64,000 nucleotides of DNA from an uncultured Dokdonia sp. (lineage in GTDB: Bacteria; Bacteroidota; Bacteroidia; Flavobacteriales; Flavobacteriaceae), in assembly GCF_947492815.1 (NCBI RefSeq), contig NZ_CANLOB010000009.1, positions 62,001 to 126,000 on the forward strand. Direction: 5' to 3'. The position numbers and the translations under genes are program-made. Positions 8,465-17,017 of this stretch are shown here, one piece after another. Numbering within the stretch: position 1 is the first letter of the stretch; each line of letters starts with the position of its first letter. The notes beneath the pieces were generated by a model. It did no database searches. It worked only from the letters and a program-made list of their open reading frames with translations, and was not told the DNA's origin.

Positions 8465-9514
8465 TTAACTAGTTAATTTTTTTAGTGTATTTACCGCTTT
8501 TGCAATCGTACTTTCTATGGTTGTTGCATTAGATACGATTACTTGATCTGTATATTTTCTTGCTTCTGTTGCGGTGGTTTCTCCAATACAAAATGCTATG
8601 TTTATTGTATTCGCTTTCGCGAAAGCGGATACAGCACTGGGACTATAAAATAAAACTCCATCAAACTCCTGATGAAATAGCTGTTCATTCTTATGAGTTC
8701 CATAAGTCACAATTTCGTTACAAGGAATTCTTGCTTCTTTTAAAATTGTAGGCAATTCGTCTCTACGTTGTTTGCTACAGAAATACGTAAAATGTTCGTT
8801 TTTGTGATTTTTTGCTATAAAATGCCCTAATTCTGCTCCATTTTGAGCTGTTTTGACTACTTTATAGTTGTTTTCTTCTAAAAGAGCAGTTGTTTTATTT
8901 CCAACGCAAAAACACCTCACCCCAGCCCTCTCCTCAAGGAGAGGGAGCTTTTTAATCGCATTTAAAAAGGCTTTAGCTCCGTTTTGACTTGTAATGATAC
9001 TATTTTCTATTTCTTCTGGAATCTCAAAATCAATAGGTTCAATAGAGATAGCATTATATTCCACAAAACTGACACCTGCATTGAGAAGGAGTTCTCGCTG
9101 GTTGGGTTTTAGTTTTTTTGTGGATAGCACCCTCATCCCAGCCTTCTCCCTCAAGGGAGAAGGGGTTGATTCTTCTTTTCTTTTAAGAATAGCATCATAA
9201 ATAATTTGCGTGTTTTCTAATGCTATTTTATTTGAATATCGTAATACACGATATCCCAACCCTCTTAAATGAGTGTTTCTTAAGTCGTCTTTTTCTTTTT
9301 GATAAACATCGTTATGGTATTCCCCATCAAGCTCAATGATGAGCATAATTTCTAGGCAGCAAAAATCAACAATGTATTCTTTTATAGGATGCTGTCTTCT
9401 GAATTTAAGATTTTGAAATTGTCTATCCCTAAGTAATTGCCATAAATGCGCTTCAGCAGGTGTTTGTTCCTGTCTTAGATGTCTGGCAATATCTTTCTTA
9501 GAAATCTTCTTCAT
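8465..9514 (-). CDS. hemD: DUF559 nuclease-like domain fused to uroporphyrinogen-III synthase
   Basis: One open frame of 349 aa holds two unrelated parts. Residues 1-115 are a DUF559 domain ([44 protein letters not shown]), a PD-(D/E)xK-type nuclease fold related to Vsr. Residues 127-349 look like a complete HemD ([62 protein letters not shown]), which cyclises hydroxymethylbilane to uroporphyrinogen III. The junction, [17 protein letters not shown], is translated from a REP-like hairpin whose ATGAGGG provides an in-frame ATG at 9136, so HemD alone (223 aa) could also be made. A second hairpin repeat is translated inside HemD as [13 protein letters not shown]. The gene lies between hemC and hemE, as hemD should. 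Confidence 0.85.
   Translation of the reverse strand: MKKISKKDIARHLRQEQTPAEAHLWQLLRDRQFQNLKFRRQHPIKEYIVDFCCLEIMLIIELDGEYHNDVYQKEKDDLRNTHLRGLGYRVLRYSNKIALENTQIIYDAILKRKEESTPSPLREKAGMRVLSTKKLKPNQRELLLNAGVSFVEYNAISIEPIDFEIPEEIENSIITSQNGAKAFLNAIKKLPLLEERAGVRCFCVGNKTTALLEENNYKVVKTAQNGAELGHFIAKNHKNEHFTYFCSKQRRDELPTILKEARIPCNEIVTYGTHKNEQLFHQEFDGVLFYSPSAVSAFAKANTINIAFCIGETTATEARKYTDQVIVSNATTIESTIAKAVNTLKKLTS
8913..8948. repeat. REP-like hairpin inside hemD
   Basis: Stem CCCTCTCC / GGAGAGGG with loop TCAA at 8926-8945, preceded by CACCTCACCCCAG. It has the same orientation and layout as the repeat at 9129-9164. It is in frame with hemD and translated as [10 protein letters not shown]. Confidence 0.8.
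9129..9164. repeat. REP-like hairpin between DUF559 and HemD parts
   Basis: CACCCTCATCCCAG is followed by the 9-bp stem CCTTCTCCC / GGGAGAAGG with loop TCAA. The CAT at 9134-9136 is the possible HemD start codon on the minus strand. It is an inverted copy of the repeat at 9521-9556. Confidence 0.85.
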
Positions 9515-9520
9515 AATTTT

Positions 9521-9556
9521 TCCCTTCTCAGTGGGAGAAGGGTCAGGGATGAGGGC
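9521..9556. repeat. REP-like hairpin upstream of DUF559-hemD
   Basis: Stem CCCTTCTC / GAGAAGGG followed by TCAGGGATGAGGG. Read on the opposite strand it matches the repeat at 9129-9164 (CCCTCATCCC, then the hairpin). Together the two bracket the DUF559 coding part as terminal inverted repeats, between the DUF559 start codon and the hemC stop. Confidence 0.85.
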
Positions 9557-9559
9557 ATT

Positions 9560-10477
9560 TTACTTTTTATTTATAGATGCTTTAATCTCTTTCATGAGTT
9601 TGCGGCCTCCATTGTCTAGTATTTCTAAAGCACAGTCTACACCAAAACCTTGACTATGTGATACGGAAATAGACTGATTTACTTCTAGTTTTGTTTTTCC
9701 GTCAAGTGAAAATAAAACACCTGTAAAATGAACTATTTCATTTTCTATGATGGCACTAGCTCCTATAGGTGCGGTACATCCTCCTTCTAATGTTCGTAAA
9801 AATTCTCTTTCTATATAAGTACACAATGCTGTGGATTTGTGATTTAATTTCGCGCAAGCGGTTTTAGAAAAATCATCTTCTTCTAGTGCAACAATAAGCA
9901 TAGCTCCTTGTGCAGGTGCGGGCGTCATCCAGTCTAATACTTCATAATTAGTAGGGAGAACATTGATGCGTTCTAGTCCCGCTTTCGCGAAAATAGCTCC
10001 TGTCCAATTGCTATCTGTTAATTTTTGAAGGCGTGTGTTTACATTTCCTCGTAAATCTGTTGTTTGGTGATGTGGATATTTATTGAGCCATTGTGCTTGA
10101 CGACGTAAACTTCCTGTTGCGATGGTGCAATTTTGTGTAAAATCAGGATTTCCTTTGTGAACCAAAATATCTTGTGTGGCAGCTCTTTCTAAAACGGCGG
10201 CTTGTACAATACCTATAGGAAGTGCTGTAGGGACATCTTTCATACTGTGTACCGCAATATCTACAGTACCATTAAGCATAGCAACATCAAGTGTTTTGGT
10301 GAAAATTCCTGTAATTCCTAATTCGTATAAAGGTTTGTCTAAGACGAGATCTCCTGTAGATTTTACAGGGACTAACACTGTTTTATATCCGTAATCTTCA
10401 AGTTGTTTCTGTACGGTTGTTGCTTGCCATAATGCGAGCTCACTATCACGAGTCCCGATGCGAATGACTTTATTCAC
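9560..10477 (-). CDS. hemC: Hydroxymethylbilane synthase (porphobilinogen deaminase)
   Basis: Polymerises four porphobilinogens to hydroxymethylbilane on a covalent dipyrromethane cofactor. The 305-aa protein shows the N-terminal RIGTRDSELALWQA, catalytic Asp81 in HSMKDVPT, the TGSLRRQAQ and DLRGNVNTRL blocks, and cofactor-binding Cys234 in LEGGCTAPIGA. Its start overlaps the hemA stop by 8 bp, indicating one transcript. A palindrome in the middle is read as AIFAKAG. Confidence 0.97.
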   Translation of the reverse strand: MNKVIRIGTRDSELALWQATTVQKQLEDYGYKTVLVPVKSTGDLVLDKPLYELGITGIFTKTLDVAMLNGTVDIAVHSMKDVPTALPIGIVQAAVLERAATQDILVHKGNPDFTQNCTIATGSLRRQAQWLNKYPHHQTTDLRGNVNTRLQKLTDSNWTGAIFAKAGLERINVLPTNYEVLDWMTPAPAQGAMLIVALEEDDFSKTACAKLNHKSTALCTYIEREFLRTLEGGCTAPIGASAIIENEIVHFTGVLFSLDGKTKLEVNQSISVSHSQGFGVDCALEILDNGGRKLMKEIKASINKK

Positions 10478-11720
10478 TGTCTGATTGTTCTAGTTCAAAA
10501 ATAGCTTGTATAAGCTCAATGCTTTGTTGTGTACTACCGTTGGCAGTACGTAAATGACTGGCAAATCGATTTGTAATTTTCTGTATAAGACGATCAGAAA
10601 TTACTGTGGCTTGCTCTTCATTAAAGCTGTCTATTTTTTTACGATGATTATTTAGTTCTAAGGCACTGATATCATTCAGTTTTGATTTTAAAGCTTGGAT
10701 GGTGGGAGCAAATGCTCTTGTAGATAACCATGCCTTAAATTCTTTTGTAGTTTGTGCTATTATAGCTTCTGCTTTAGGAATGTATTTTTGACGACGTTTT
10801 AATGTATCATCTGTCATTTTAGAAAGTTGATCTAAATGAATAAGTGTTACATTTTCTAATTCTGTGACATTACTTGCTACGTTTTTTGGAATGGATAAAT
10901 CTAGTATCAGTAATGGTTTCTTCGTGTAAATAAGCTCTTTAGTAATCGTAGGATTTTGAGCTCCTGTAGCGACAACTAAGATATCTGTCTGTGAAATCTC
11001 ACTTTGAATATCTGCATAATCTTTCACAAGTAGATTAAATTTTCCAGCTATTTTCTGCGCTTTTTCTTTGGTGCGATTTATAAGTGTGATATGCTCATTT
11101 TTGGTATGCTTGATGAGGTTTTCACAGGTGTTGCGTCCTATTTTACCTGTTCCAAAAAGAAGAATATTCTTTTCAGAAACATAAGGAACACGAGCCATAA
11201 TATATTGAACGGCAGCAAAACTTACTGAAGTAGCTCCTGAAGAGATTTCAGTTTCGTTTTTTATACGTTTACTAGCTTGAATCACACTATTAATGAGTCT
11301 GTCCATAAATGGATTGACTAATTGATGTGCTTTTGCTTTTTTAAAACCAACTTTAAGTTGCCCTATAATCTCAAAGTCTCCCAATATCTGACTGTCAAGA
11401 CCTGTTCCTACTTTAAATAAATGTTGAATAGCATCGTCACTTTCATATATATAAGATACTTTTTCAAACTCTTGAACAGTACCAAGAGTATGTTCACATA
11501 AAAGCTGTATAAGTTGATTTGGATTTTGTGCAAAACCGTATAGTTCTGTACGGTTACATGTAGAAATAACGGTGAGCGCTTCTACTCCAACTGCTTTTGC
11601 ATTTGAAAGAATAAGCTCTTGGGCTTCTTCAGAAATGCTGAAATGTCCACGTACTTCGGCATCAGCTTTTTTATAGCTGAGTCCAATGACATAAAATTCT
11701 GATGAACCTAACATTTTCAT
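10470..11720 (-). CDS. hemA: Glutamyl-tRNA reductase
   Basis: Reduces glutamyl-tRNA(Glu) to glutamate-1-semialdehyde with NADPH, the entry step of the C5 heme pathway. The 416-aa protein has catalytic Cys55 in STCNRTELYG, the NADPH-binding GTGKIG at 190-195 and a C-terminal helical dimerisation region. It is the first gene of the minus-strand hem operon and diverges from an AraC-type regulator across about 180 bp. The partner aminomutase gene hemL is not in this window. Confidence 0.97.
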   Translation of the reverse strand: MKMLGSSEFYVIGLSYKKADAEVRGHFSISEEAQELILSNAKAVGVEALTVISTCNRTELYGFAQNPNQLIQLLCEHTLGTVQEFEKVSYIYESDDAIQHLFKVGTGLDSQILGDFEIIGQLKVGFKKAKAHQLVNPFMDRLINSVIQASKRIKNETEISSGATSVSFAAVQYIMARVPYVSEKNILLFGTGKIGRNTCENLIKHTKNEHITLINRTKEKAQKIAGKFNLLVKDYADIQSEISQTDILVVATGAQNPTITKELIYTKKPLLILDLSIPKNVASNVTELENVTLIHLDQLSKMTDDTLKRRQKYIPKAEAIIAQTTKEFKAWLSTRAFAPTIQALKSKLNDISALELNNHRKKIDSFNEEQATVISDRLIQKITNRFASHLRTANGSTQQSIELIQAIFELEQSDSE

Positions 11721-11871
11721 ACGTGCGCAAAAATATCTTGCTTAATTGAAAAAAAATAACGCTAGACGTTCCAAAATTGTCGAATTGAGTAAATTCAGGT
11801 ATTTCTACGTGTAGATTTGCTTAAAACACCTTATTTTAGTGGTACTATAAGGGATATTATTCTACTGTTAA

Positions 11872-11886
11872 TTAGAATGATTCTAA
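11872..11886. promoter_or_regulatory. 7-1-7 palindrome between hemA and the AraC gene (candidate operator)
   Basis: TTAGAAT-G-ATTCTAA is a perfect 15-bp inverted repeat 15 bp before the regulator's likely start. The 7-1-7 geometry is that of metalloregulator boxes of the Fur/DtxR kind, so iron- or heme-responsive control is an inference. The binding protein is unknown. Confidence 0.4.
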
Positions 11887-11900
11887 ATAAAATAAGGACT

Positions 11901-12797
11901 ATGGCTCTTCAAATTGATCAAAAAAGTGTCGCTCAAGGTTTAGAAGTAGAGACTATATTAGAACCTGGGTTTTCTGTATTGGCATTTTCTAATATACTAG
12001 ATTTCAATAGGCAAATTGTGCGTGATGTAGATAGTAGTATTATTCAATTTCACTTTTGTTTAAAGGGACAATCTGTTTTTACATTTAATAATGGTGCCTA
12101 TCGTTTGCCTATGCCAGAAGACCAGTCTTTATTGCTTTATAACCCGCAACGAGATTTACCTATGAATCTTCAATTGCAACCAGATACCTGGGTGGTTTCT
12201 ATTCTGATTTCTATTAAGAAGTTTCATAGTCTGTTTTCGCGCGAAGCAAATTATATTACTTTTTTAAGCGAAGAAAATAAAGACCGTAAATATTATAAAG
12301 ACGGTACTGTAACACCTAGTATGGCTATTGTTTTGAATCAATTAATGAATTATAATTTACACCCTAGTATTAAAGAATTGTATTTTAAAGGAAAGGCGTA
12401 TGAATTGTTGAGTCTCTACTTTAATAGACCTGTAGATGCAGATATCGCACAATGTCCTTTTCTTGCCGATGAAGATAATGTGACTAAAATTAAAAAGGCG
12501 AAAGAGATTATTATTGCTCGTATGACAGAACCTCCTACCTTATCAGAGCTTTCTTTGGAAGTTGGATTATCTCTTAAAAAATTAAAGGAAGGCTTTAAGC
12601 AGATTTACGGAGATTCTGTGTATAGCTTTTTATTTGATTATAAAATGGAAGTAGCTCGGCAATTACTAGCTTCAGGGCAGTATAATGTAAATGAAGTAGG
12701 GCTTAAAGTCGGGTATAGTACTTCGAGTCATTTTATAGCTGGATTTAAAAAGAAATTTGGAACTACCCCTAAGAAATACTTAATGTCTTTGGGATAG
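11901..12797 (+). CDS. AraC-family transcriptional regulator
   Basis: A 298-aa DNA-binding protein. The C-terminal approximately 100 residues carry the two AraC helix-turn-helix units (LSELSLEVGLSLKKLKEGFKQ and VNEVGLKVGYSTSSHFIAGF ending in KKFGTTPKKYL). The N-terminal part is a sensory domain without recognisable ligand residues. I start at the ATG at 11901 because the earlier in-frame ATG at 11877 lies inside the palindromic operator candidate. Divergence from hemA suggests control of the heme operon and of itself; this is inference from arrangement. Confidence 0.9.
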   Translation: MALQIDQKSVAQGLEVETILEPGFSVLAFSNILDFNRQIVRDVDSSIIQFHFCLKGQSVFTFNNGAYRLPMPEDQSLLLYNPQRDLPMNLQLQPDTWVVSILISIKKFHSLFSREANYITFLSEENKDRKYYKDGTVTPSMAIVLNQLMNYNLHPSIKELYFKGKAYELLSLYFNRPVDADIAQCPFLADEDNVTKIKKAKEIIIARMTEPPTLSELSLEVGLSLKKLKEGFKQIYGDSVYSFLFDYKMEVARQLLASGQYNVNEVGLKVGYSTSSHFIAGFKKKFGTTPKKYLMSLG

Positions 12798-12808
12798 TTA
12801 TTTTATAT

Positions 12809-13549
12809 TTAAAAGCCTAAGAAAGATAAACGGTCTATCTTACCTGTAGCATCTACGCTATAAACAGCTATGTTATGTGTACCTCCACTATTGTATGATA
12901 GATTGTTATCATCTATGATAAAGTTCCCAGAAATAATTCGTTTCTCTAGTATGTAGTTAACACGAGTTTTTTCACTTACGTATTCTTTATATCTGTTACG
13001 CATTGCTGTAAGTCCAGTGATATTGCATCTTGTAGGGAAATCACATTCTAATATATTTGGAGAGAAAGCACTCATAAATAATTCTAAATTAGAACTTCGA
13101 TATGCATCTATATAATTATTTACACTACTTATAGGGCTAGGTGTTGCCAAATTAGGTTGTAAAATATACATGCGTAATATCTTTCCTTTTTTTATACGGT
13201 ATACAACGATACGTTCTTTTGTTCCATCTGGAGTTTTGACTAATTCCTTATCTATTTGATATTTTTTAAATGTAATTCTATCTACAACTACTGTATTAAC
13301 AGCAAACGTTGTTTGTAATAAATTTTCATAATATGTTGTAATCTCTTCGGTTCCTTTTGCTAGTTGATTATCCACATAACCTATGGTTGCTTTTTCATCA
13401 AAAAGGGTTGTTATATTCTCTAAAATTGTTTGATTGTTGATGAGTTTATTTTTCTTAGTGATTACTTCTTTAGGAGACTTTTTTTGCGCTTGAAGTAAAG
13501 AAAAATGTAAGATTGCTAATAAGAAAAAAGAAAAGTATTTTATTTTCAT
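12809..13549 (-). CDS. Exported protein with NTF2/SnoaL-like domains
   Basis: A 246-aa protein with a signal peptide ending around ILHFSLLQAQ (residue 21). The mature part appears to hold two tandem NTF2-like (SnoaL-type) cone domains; the second is clearest, with SSVNNYIDAYRSSNLELF, FPTRCNITGLTAMRNRYKEY and the final beta strands. Similar domains bind small ligands or act as enzymes, but no catalytic pair is obvious. It is convergent with the AraC gene, with an 11-bp gap. Confidence 0.6.
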   Translation of the reverse strand: MKIKYFSFFLLAILHFSLLQAQKKSPKEVITKKNKLINNQTILENITTLFDEKATIGYVDNQLAKGTEEITTYYENLLQTTFAVNTVVVDRITFKKYQIDKELVKTPDGTKERIVVYRIKKGKILRMYILQPNLATPSPISSVNNYIDAYRSSNLELFMSAFSPNILECDFPTRCNITGLTAMRNRYKEYVSEKTRVNYILEKRIISGNFIIDDNNLSYNSGGTHNIAVYSVDATGKIDRLSFLGF

Positions 13550-13815
13550 GTCTATAATTAGTTAATGTGTTTAAAAGATAAATATTTGATTTTTAGAGTA
13601 ATTATATGGTAATCCCTATAAAAAATTACTAGCAACAATGTCTTACTCTATGCACAAACACTTTCTTTTTTCTTTGCTTACACAAAAAAGTATAGATAGC
13701 ATGAGCATAAGTCTTGCCAGAAAAAATCAAGCACAGGTTAAAAAAGGTATACATGTTTACCTAGAAAATTGTCTTTTAAAAAAACAGCTGTATGGAGGTT
13801 TGATATATCGCTTAT

Positions 13816-14808
13816 TTATTGTTTTGTAAACCTGATTTTTGATGGAAAAGAATCAAAACCACAATTTCCATCAAAACCTCTATAGCCCTCTACAAAGTTT
13901 AATTCAAATACGGTATCATCATTTTGAGCTATAGTAGCATTTACAGTATCTGGTCCTAATAAGATAAGATCACCAGTATCACAATCACGTCTTCCAGGAG
14001 CAGTTTCGTTACAACTTCCACAAATAGAGGATAGTTGATACTTACCCATGATGATTTCGTCACAAGCAATTGTAAATTCAAATACTCTTGGATCATTTCT
14101 ATTAATAGTATACAATAACGTTACAAGCCTAGTATTAAAAGAGTGCCCTCTAGTAATTTCAACAGTTGGATTGAAAGGAATAAAAGAAGGCCCAAAAGCT
14201 CCTTCTTCTACACTATTAAATGCATAATCTCCTATGAATAAATCTTCAGAAATAGGCTCAAGTACAGTAACCGTATAAGAGAAAGGAGAACTGGAAAACG
14301 TATTACTTGCTAATGTAACGGCATTTGCATTACTTTCTGTAAATCTATCGCCATTCAGTAATTGTAACTCTAAAGTGATCACAAATTGATCTTTACACGA
14401 TACATTGGTCTGAAGAACTCCTGTTTCTTCTAATAGTTGTGAAAAAGAATATGCTAGTGTTCTCACAGGAAGTCCTCTAGGTCCATTAGTAAAATCTTCT
14501 TTTTCTAATCTTTCAATAAGAGTAGGTGGTGTGGAGTAACTCTCCCCAGGTTCTAGCGTGTGATCTTCAAAAGAAACAAAGACGTCTACATAGTCTAATA
14601 GATCTCCATTTTCTATATCTTGTTCTTCTATTGCTACAGAAAAAACAGAGTTGCTATTATTGATATCAAATTCAAGATTATCAATCGCTATAGTTCGTAA
14701 TATAGCACCTCTTGAAATTTCTTGTGTTACTCTATCTATTGCTTTATCATCATTACTACAAGAAAAAAATATAAGTAAGATGCCTAGTGATGGTAGTATT
14801 ATTTTCAT
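13816..14808 (-). CDS. Lipoprotein of unknown function
   Basis: A 330-aa protein with a lipoprotein signal (ILLIFFSC, Cys at about residue 16, followed by SNDD). The mature sequence is rich in Asp, Thr and Asn and has several cysteines near the C-terminus (SICGSCNETAPGRRDC and DGNCGFD), which could form disulfides. I do not recognise a family. It is probably outer-membrane anchored. It stands alone between two intergenic gaps. Confidence 0.75.
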   Translation of the reverse strand: MKIILPSLGILLIFFSCSNDDKAIDRVTQEISRGAILRTIAIDNLEFDINNSNSVFSVAIEEQDIENGDLLDYVDVFVSFEDHTLEPGESYSTPPTLIERLEKEDFTNGPRGLPVRTLAYSFSQLLEETGVLQTNVSCKDQFVITLELQLLNGDRFTESNANAVTLASNTFSSSPFSYTVTVLEPISEDLFIGDYAFNSVEEGAFGPSFIPFNPTVEITRGHSFNTRLVTLLYTINRNDPRVFEFTIACDEIIMGKYQLSSICGSCNETAPGRRDCDTGDLILLGPDTVNATIAQNDDTVFELNFVEGYRGFDGNCGFDSFPSKIRFTKQ

Positions 14809-14992
14809 AGTAATCTATAATTTTGTTGGTCGCATTAAATATATCATTACAGTACAAGTATATAGTAAAATCCTACAAGAGCTTACTTATTTATATATTA
14901 TGATATCCTAAATGAGGAATTCGATATTCTGAATGAGTAAAGTAGTATATATATAGTAACTTTACGCCCTCATTGCTTTTTTAAAGAATATT

Positions 14993-15760
14993 ATGATGAA
15001 TAAACTTTTTATGATGGTCTGTATTGGATTTCTTTTCTCCGCTTGCGCGAAAAAAAATACAGCTACCACAAATACACGTCTAGCTACAGAAAAACAAACC
15101 CAAACGAAGAAGGTATTAGTTTTTACTAAAACCCTAGGATGGCGTCATAAATCGATCGAAACTGGCGTTGCTACCATAAAAGATTTTGGAAAAACACATA
15201 ATTTTGTAGTAGAGCATACAGAAGATAGTACTCATTTTTCAAAGGCTTTTTTACCGCAATACGATGCTATTATATTTTTAAGTACCACGGGTAATGTACT
15301 AGATACCGATGCACAAAAGAAATTTGAAAACTACATTCAAGGAGGAGGTAGTTATATGGGAATTCATGCCGCAGCCGATACTGAATATGAATGGCCTTGG
15401 TATGGAAAACTAGTAGGAGGTTACTTTGAAAGTCATCCTAATAACCCTAATATTAGAAAAGCAACGGTACAGAAAACAACAAATAAACATCGTAGTACTT
15501 CACATTTTGAAACTTCTTTTTCAAGAGATGATGAGTGGTATAACTATAAAAATATAAACCCAGAAATTACAGCAGTATTACAACTTGATGAAGCAAGTTA
15601 TGAGGGCGGAACCAATGGAGATATGCACCCCATCGCTTGGTATCATCTATATGATGGAGGAAAGGCTTTTTATACAGGAGGAGGACATACTAAAGAATCG
15701 TATACAGAAACGGGTTTTAGAAAACACTTAGAAGAAGCACTTTTATGGTGTTTAGAATAG
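14993..15760 (+). CDS. ThuA-like domain lipoprotein
   Basis: A 255-aa lipoprotein (signal MVCIGFLFSACAKK, lipobox Cys at about residue 19) with a single ThuA-like domain, a glutamine-amidotransferase-like fold. Visible blocks are VLVFTKTLGWRHKSIETG, YDAIIFLSTTGNVL, GSYMGIHAAADTEYEWPWYG and HPIAWYHLYDGGKAFYTGGG, all typical of the family. ThuA-like proteins are tied to sugar metabolism, but the exact reaction is unknown. A degenerate TTTCGCGAAA-like site lies in the signal peptide codons. Confidence 0.88.
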   Translation: MMNKLFMMVCIGFLFSACAKKNTATTNTRLATEKQTQTKKVLVFTKTLGWRHKSIETGVATIKDFGKTHNFVVEHTEDSTHFSKAFLPQYDAIIFLSTTGNVLDTDAQKKFENYIQGGGSYMGIHAAADTEYEWPWYGKLVGGYFESHPNNPNIRKATVQKTTNKHRSTSHFETSFSRDDEWYNYKNINPEITAVLQLDEASYEGGTNGDMHPIAWYHLYDGGKAFYTGGGHTKESYTETGFRKHLEEALLWCLE

Positions 15761-15914
15761 TACTATCAAAAACTCTTATACTTTTCATAAAACGTATCAT
15801 AAGATACTCCGTATTTTTGTAAATGAATTTTTGTTTAATTAAGTTTGACAAAGATTAGACAGTTAATTAAATATACCCTACTATACTAGTAGACCCATAT
15901 ATAAAAGAAAAAGC

Positions 15915-16949
15915 ATGAGCAAAGGTGTTTTACTCGTTAATTTAGGATCTCCAAAGAGTACAGATCCTAAGGATGTAAAAAAATATTTAGGCGAATTTTT
16001 GATGGATGAACGCGTGATAGATGTTCCCTATGCAGCACGAGCATTGCTGGTAAAAGGAATTATTTTGAATACCCGACCTAAGCAAAGTGCTAAAGCTTAC
16101 AGTAAAATATGGTGGGAAGAAGGCTCTCCTCTTATTGTACTTACAGAACGATTACAAAAGAAAGTACAGACACATACAGAATTGCCTGTAGAGATTGCAA
16201 TGCGTTATGGTACTCCTTCTATTATGGAAGGATTACAAAAATTACATGATCAAGGAGTTGATGATGTGATGCTATTACCTTTATATCCTCAACATGCAAT
16301 GGCTACTACAGAAACCATTCTTGTTCTTGCCGAAGAATTGCGAGCTCAGCATTTCCCTTCAATGAAAATCACAAATGTACCTGCTTTTTACAATAAAGAA
16401 TCATATTCAAATGTCCTCGCTGAAAGCATAGGAGAACATCTTAAAGATTTAGATTATGAGCACTTATTATTTAGCTATCATGGAGTGCCAGAAAGGCATA
16501 TACGTAAAAGTGATGTAACTAAATTACATTGTAAGATAGATGGAAGTTGTTGTAGTGCTGGATCAAAAGCACATGAATTCTGTTATCGCCACCAATGTTA
16601 TGAAACGACTCGTAAAGTGGGGCAATATCTTAATTTAGAACCTGGTACTTTTTCTACTTCTTTTCAATCTCGTTTAGGGTTTGATCCTTGGTTACAACCT
16701 TATACAGATCGTACTATAGAACGAATGGGGAAAGAAGGATTTAAAAAAATGGCGATTGTCACACCTGCTTTTGTTTCTGATTGTCTGGAAACATTAGAAG
16801 AAATCGCAATGGAAGGAGAAGAAATTTTTCATGAAGCAGGAGGGGAGGAATTTACAACGATCCCTTGTTTAAATGATCGTGATGACTGGGCAGCTGTCAT
16901 TGGCGGTTGGATTAAAGAATGGGAAGAAGCCGCAACGATAGTTGCATAA
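15915..16949 (+). CDS. hemH: Ferrochelatase
   Basis: Inserts Fe2+ into protoporphyrin IX to form protoheme, the last step of the pathway. The 344-aa protein begins KGVLLVNLGSP, carries the catalytic-His segment SYHGVPERHIRKSD near residue 188, and ends with the conserved FVSDCLETLEEIAMEG. A cysteine-rich stretch (CCSAGSKAHEFCYRHQC) follows the active site; in some ferrochelatases cysteines here bind an iron-sulfur cluster, so this is possible but unproven. It is monocistronic by spacing and some 4 kb from the hem operon. Confidence 0.97.
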   Translation: MSKGVLLVNLGSPKSTDPKDVKKYLGEFLMDERVIDVPYAARALLVKGIILNTRPKQSAKAYSKIWWEEGSPLIVLTERLQKKVQTHTELPVEIAMRYGTPSIMEGLQKLHDQGVDDVMLLPLYPQHAMATTETILVLAEELRAQHFPSMKITNVPAFYNKESYSNVLAESIGEHLKDLDYEHLLFSYHGVPERHIRKSDVTKLHCKIDGSCCSAGSKAHEFCYRHQCYETTRKVGQYLNLEPGTFSTSFQSRLGFDPWLQPYTDRTIERMGKEGFKKMAIVTPAFVSDCLETLEEIAMEGEEIFHEAGGEEFTTIPCLNDRDDWAAVIGGWIKEWEEAATIVA

Positions 16950-17017
16950 GTTTCACGTTATATTAACACGCTATTTAAAAAAGTGGTTGCATCTTGCAAA
17001 GAACTAACACGTAATTC

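Noticed and set aside
9129..9556. Insertion sequence at hemD
   Set aside because: The inverted hairpins fit, but DUF559 is not a known transposase and no target duplication is visible; reported as a REP-like cassette hypothesis only.
13638..13829. Open frame of 63 codons in the gap between two exported-protein genes
   Set aside because: No signal, domain or conserved-looking composition, and its end overlaps the neighbour's stop; likely chance.
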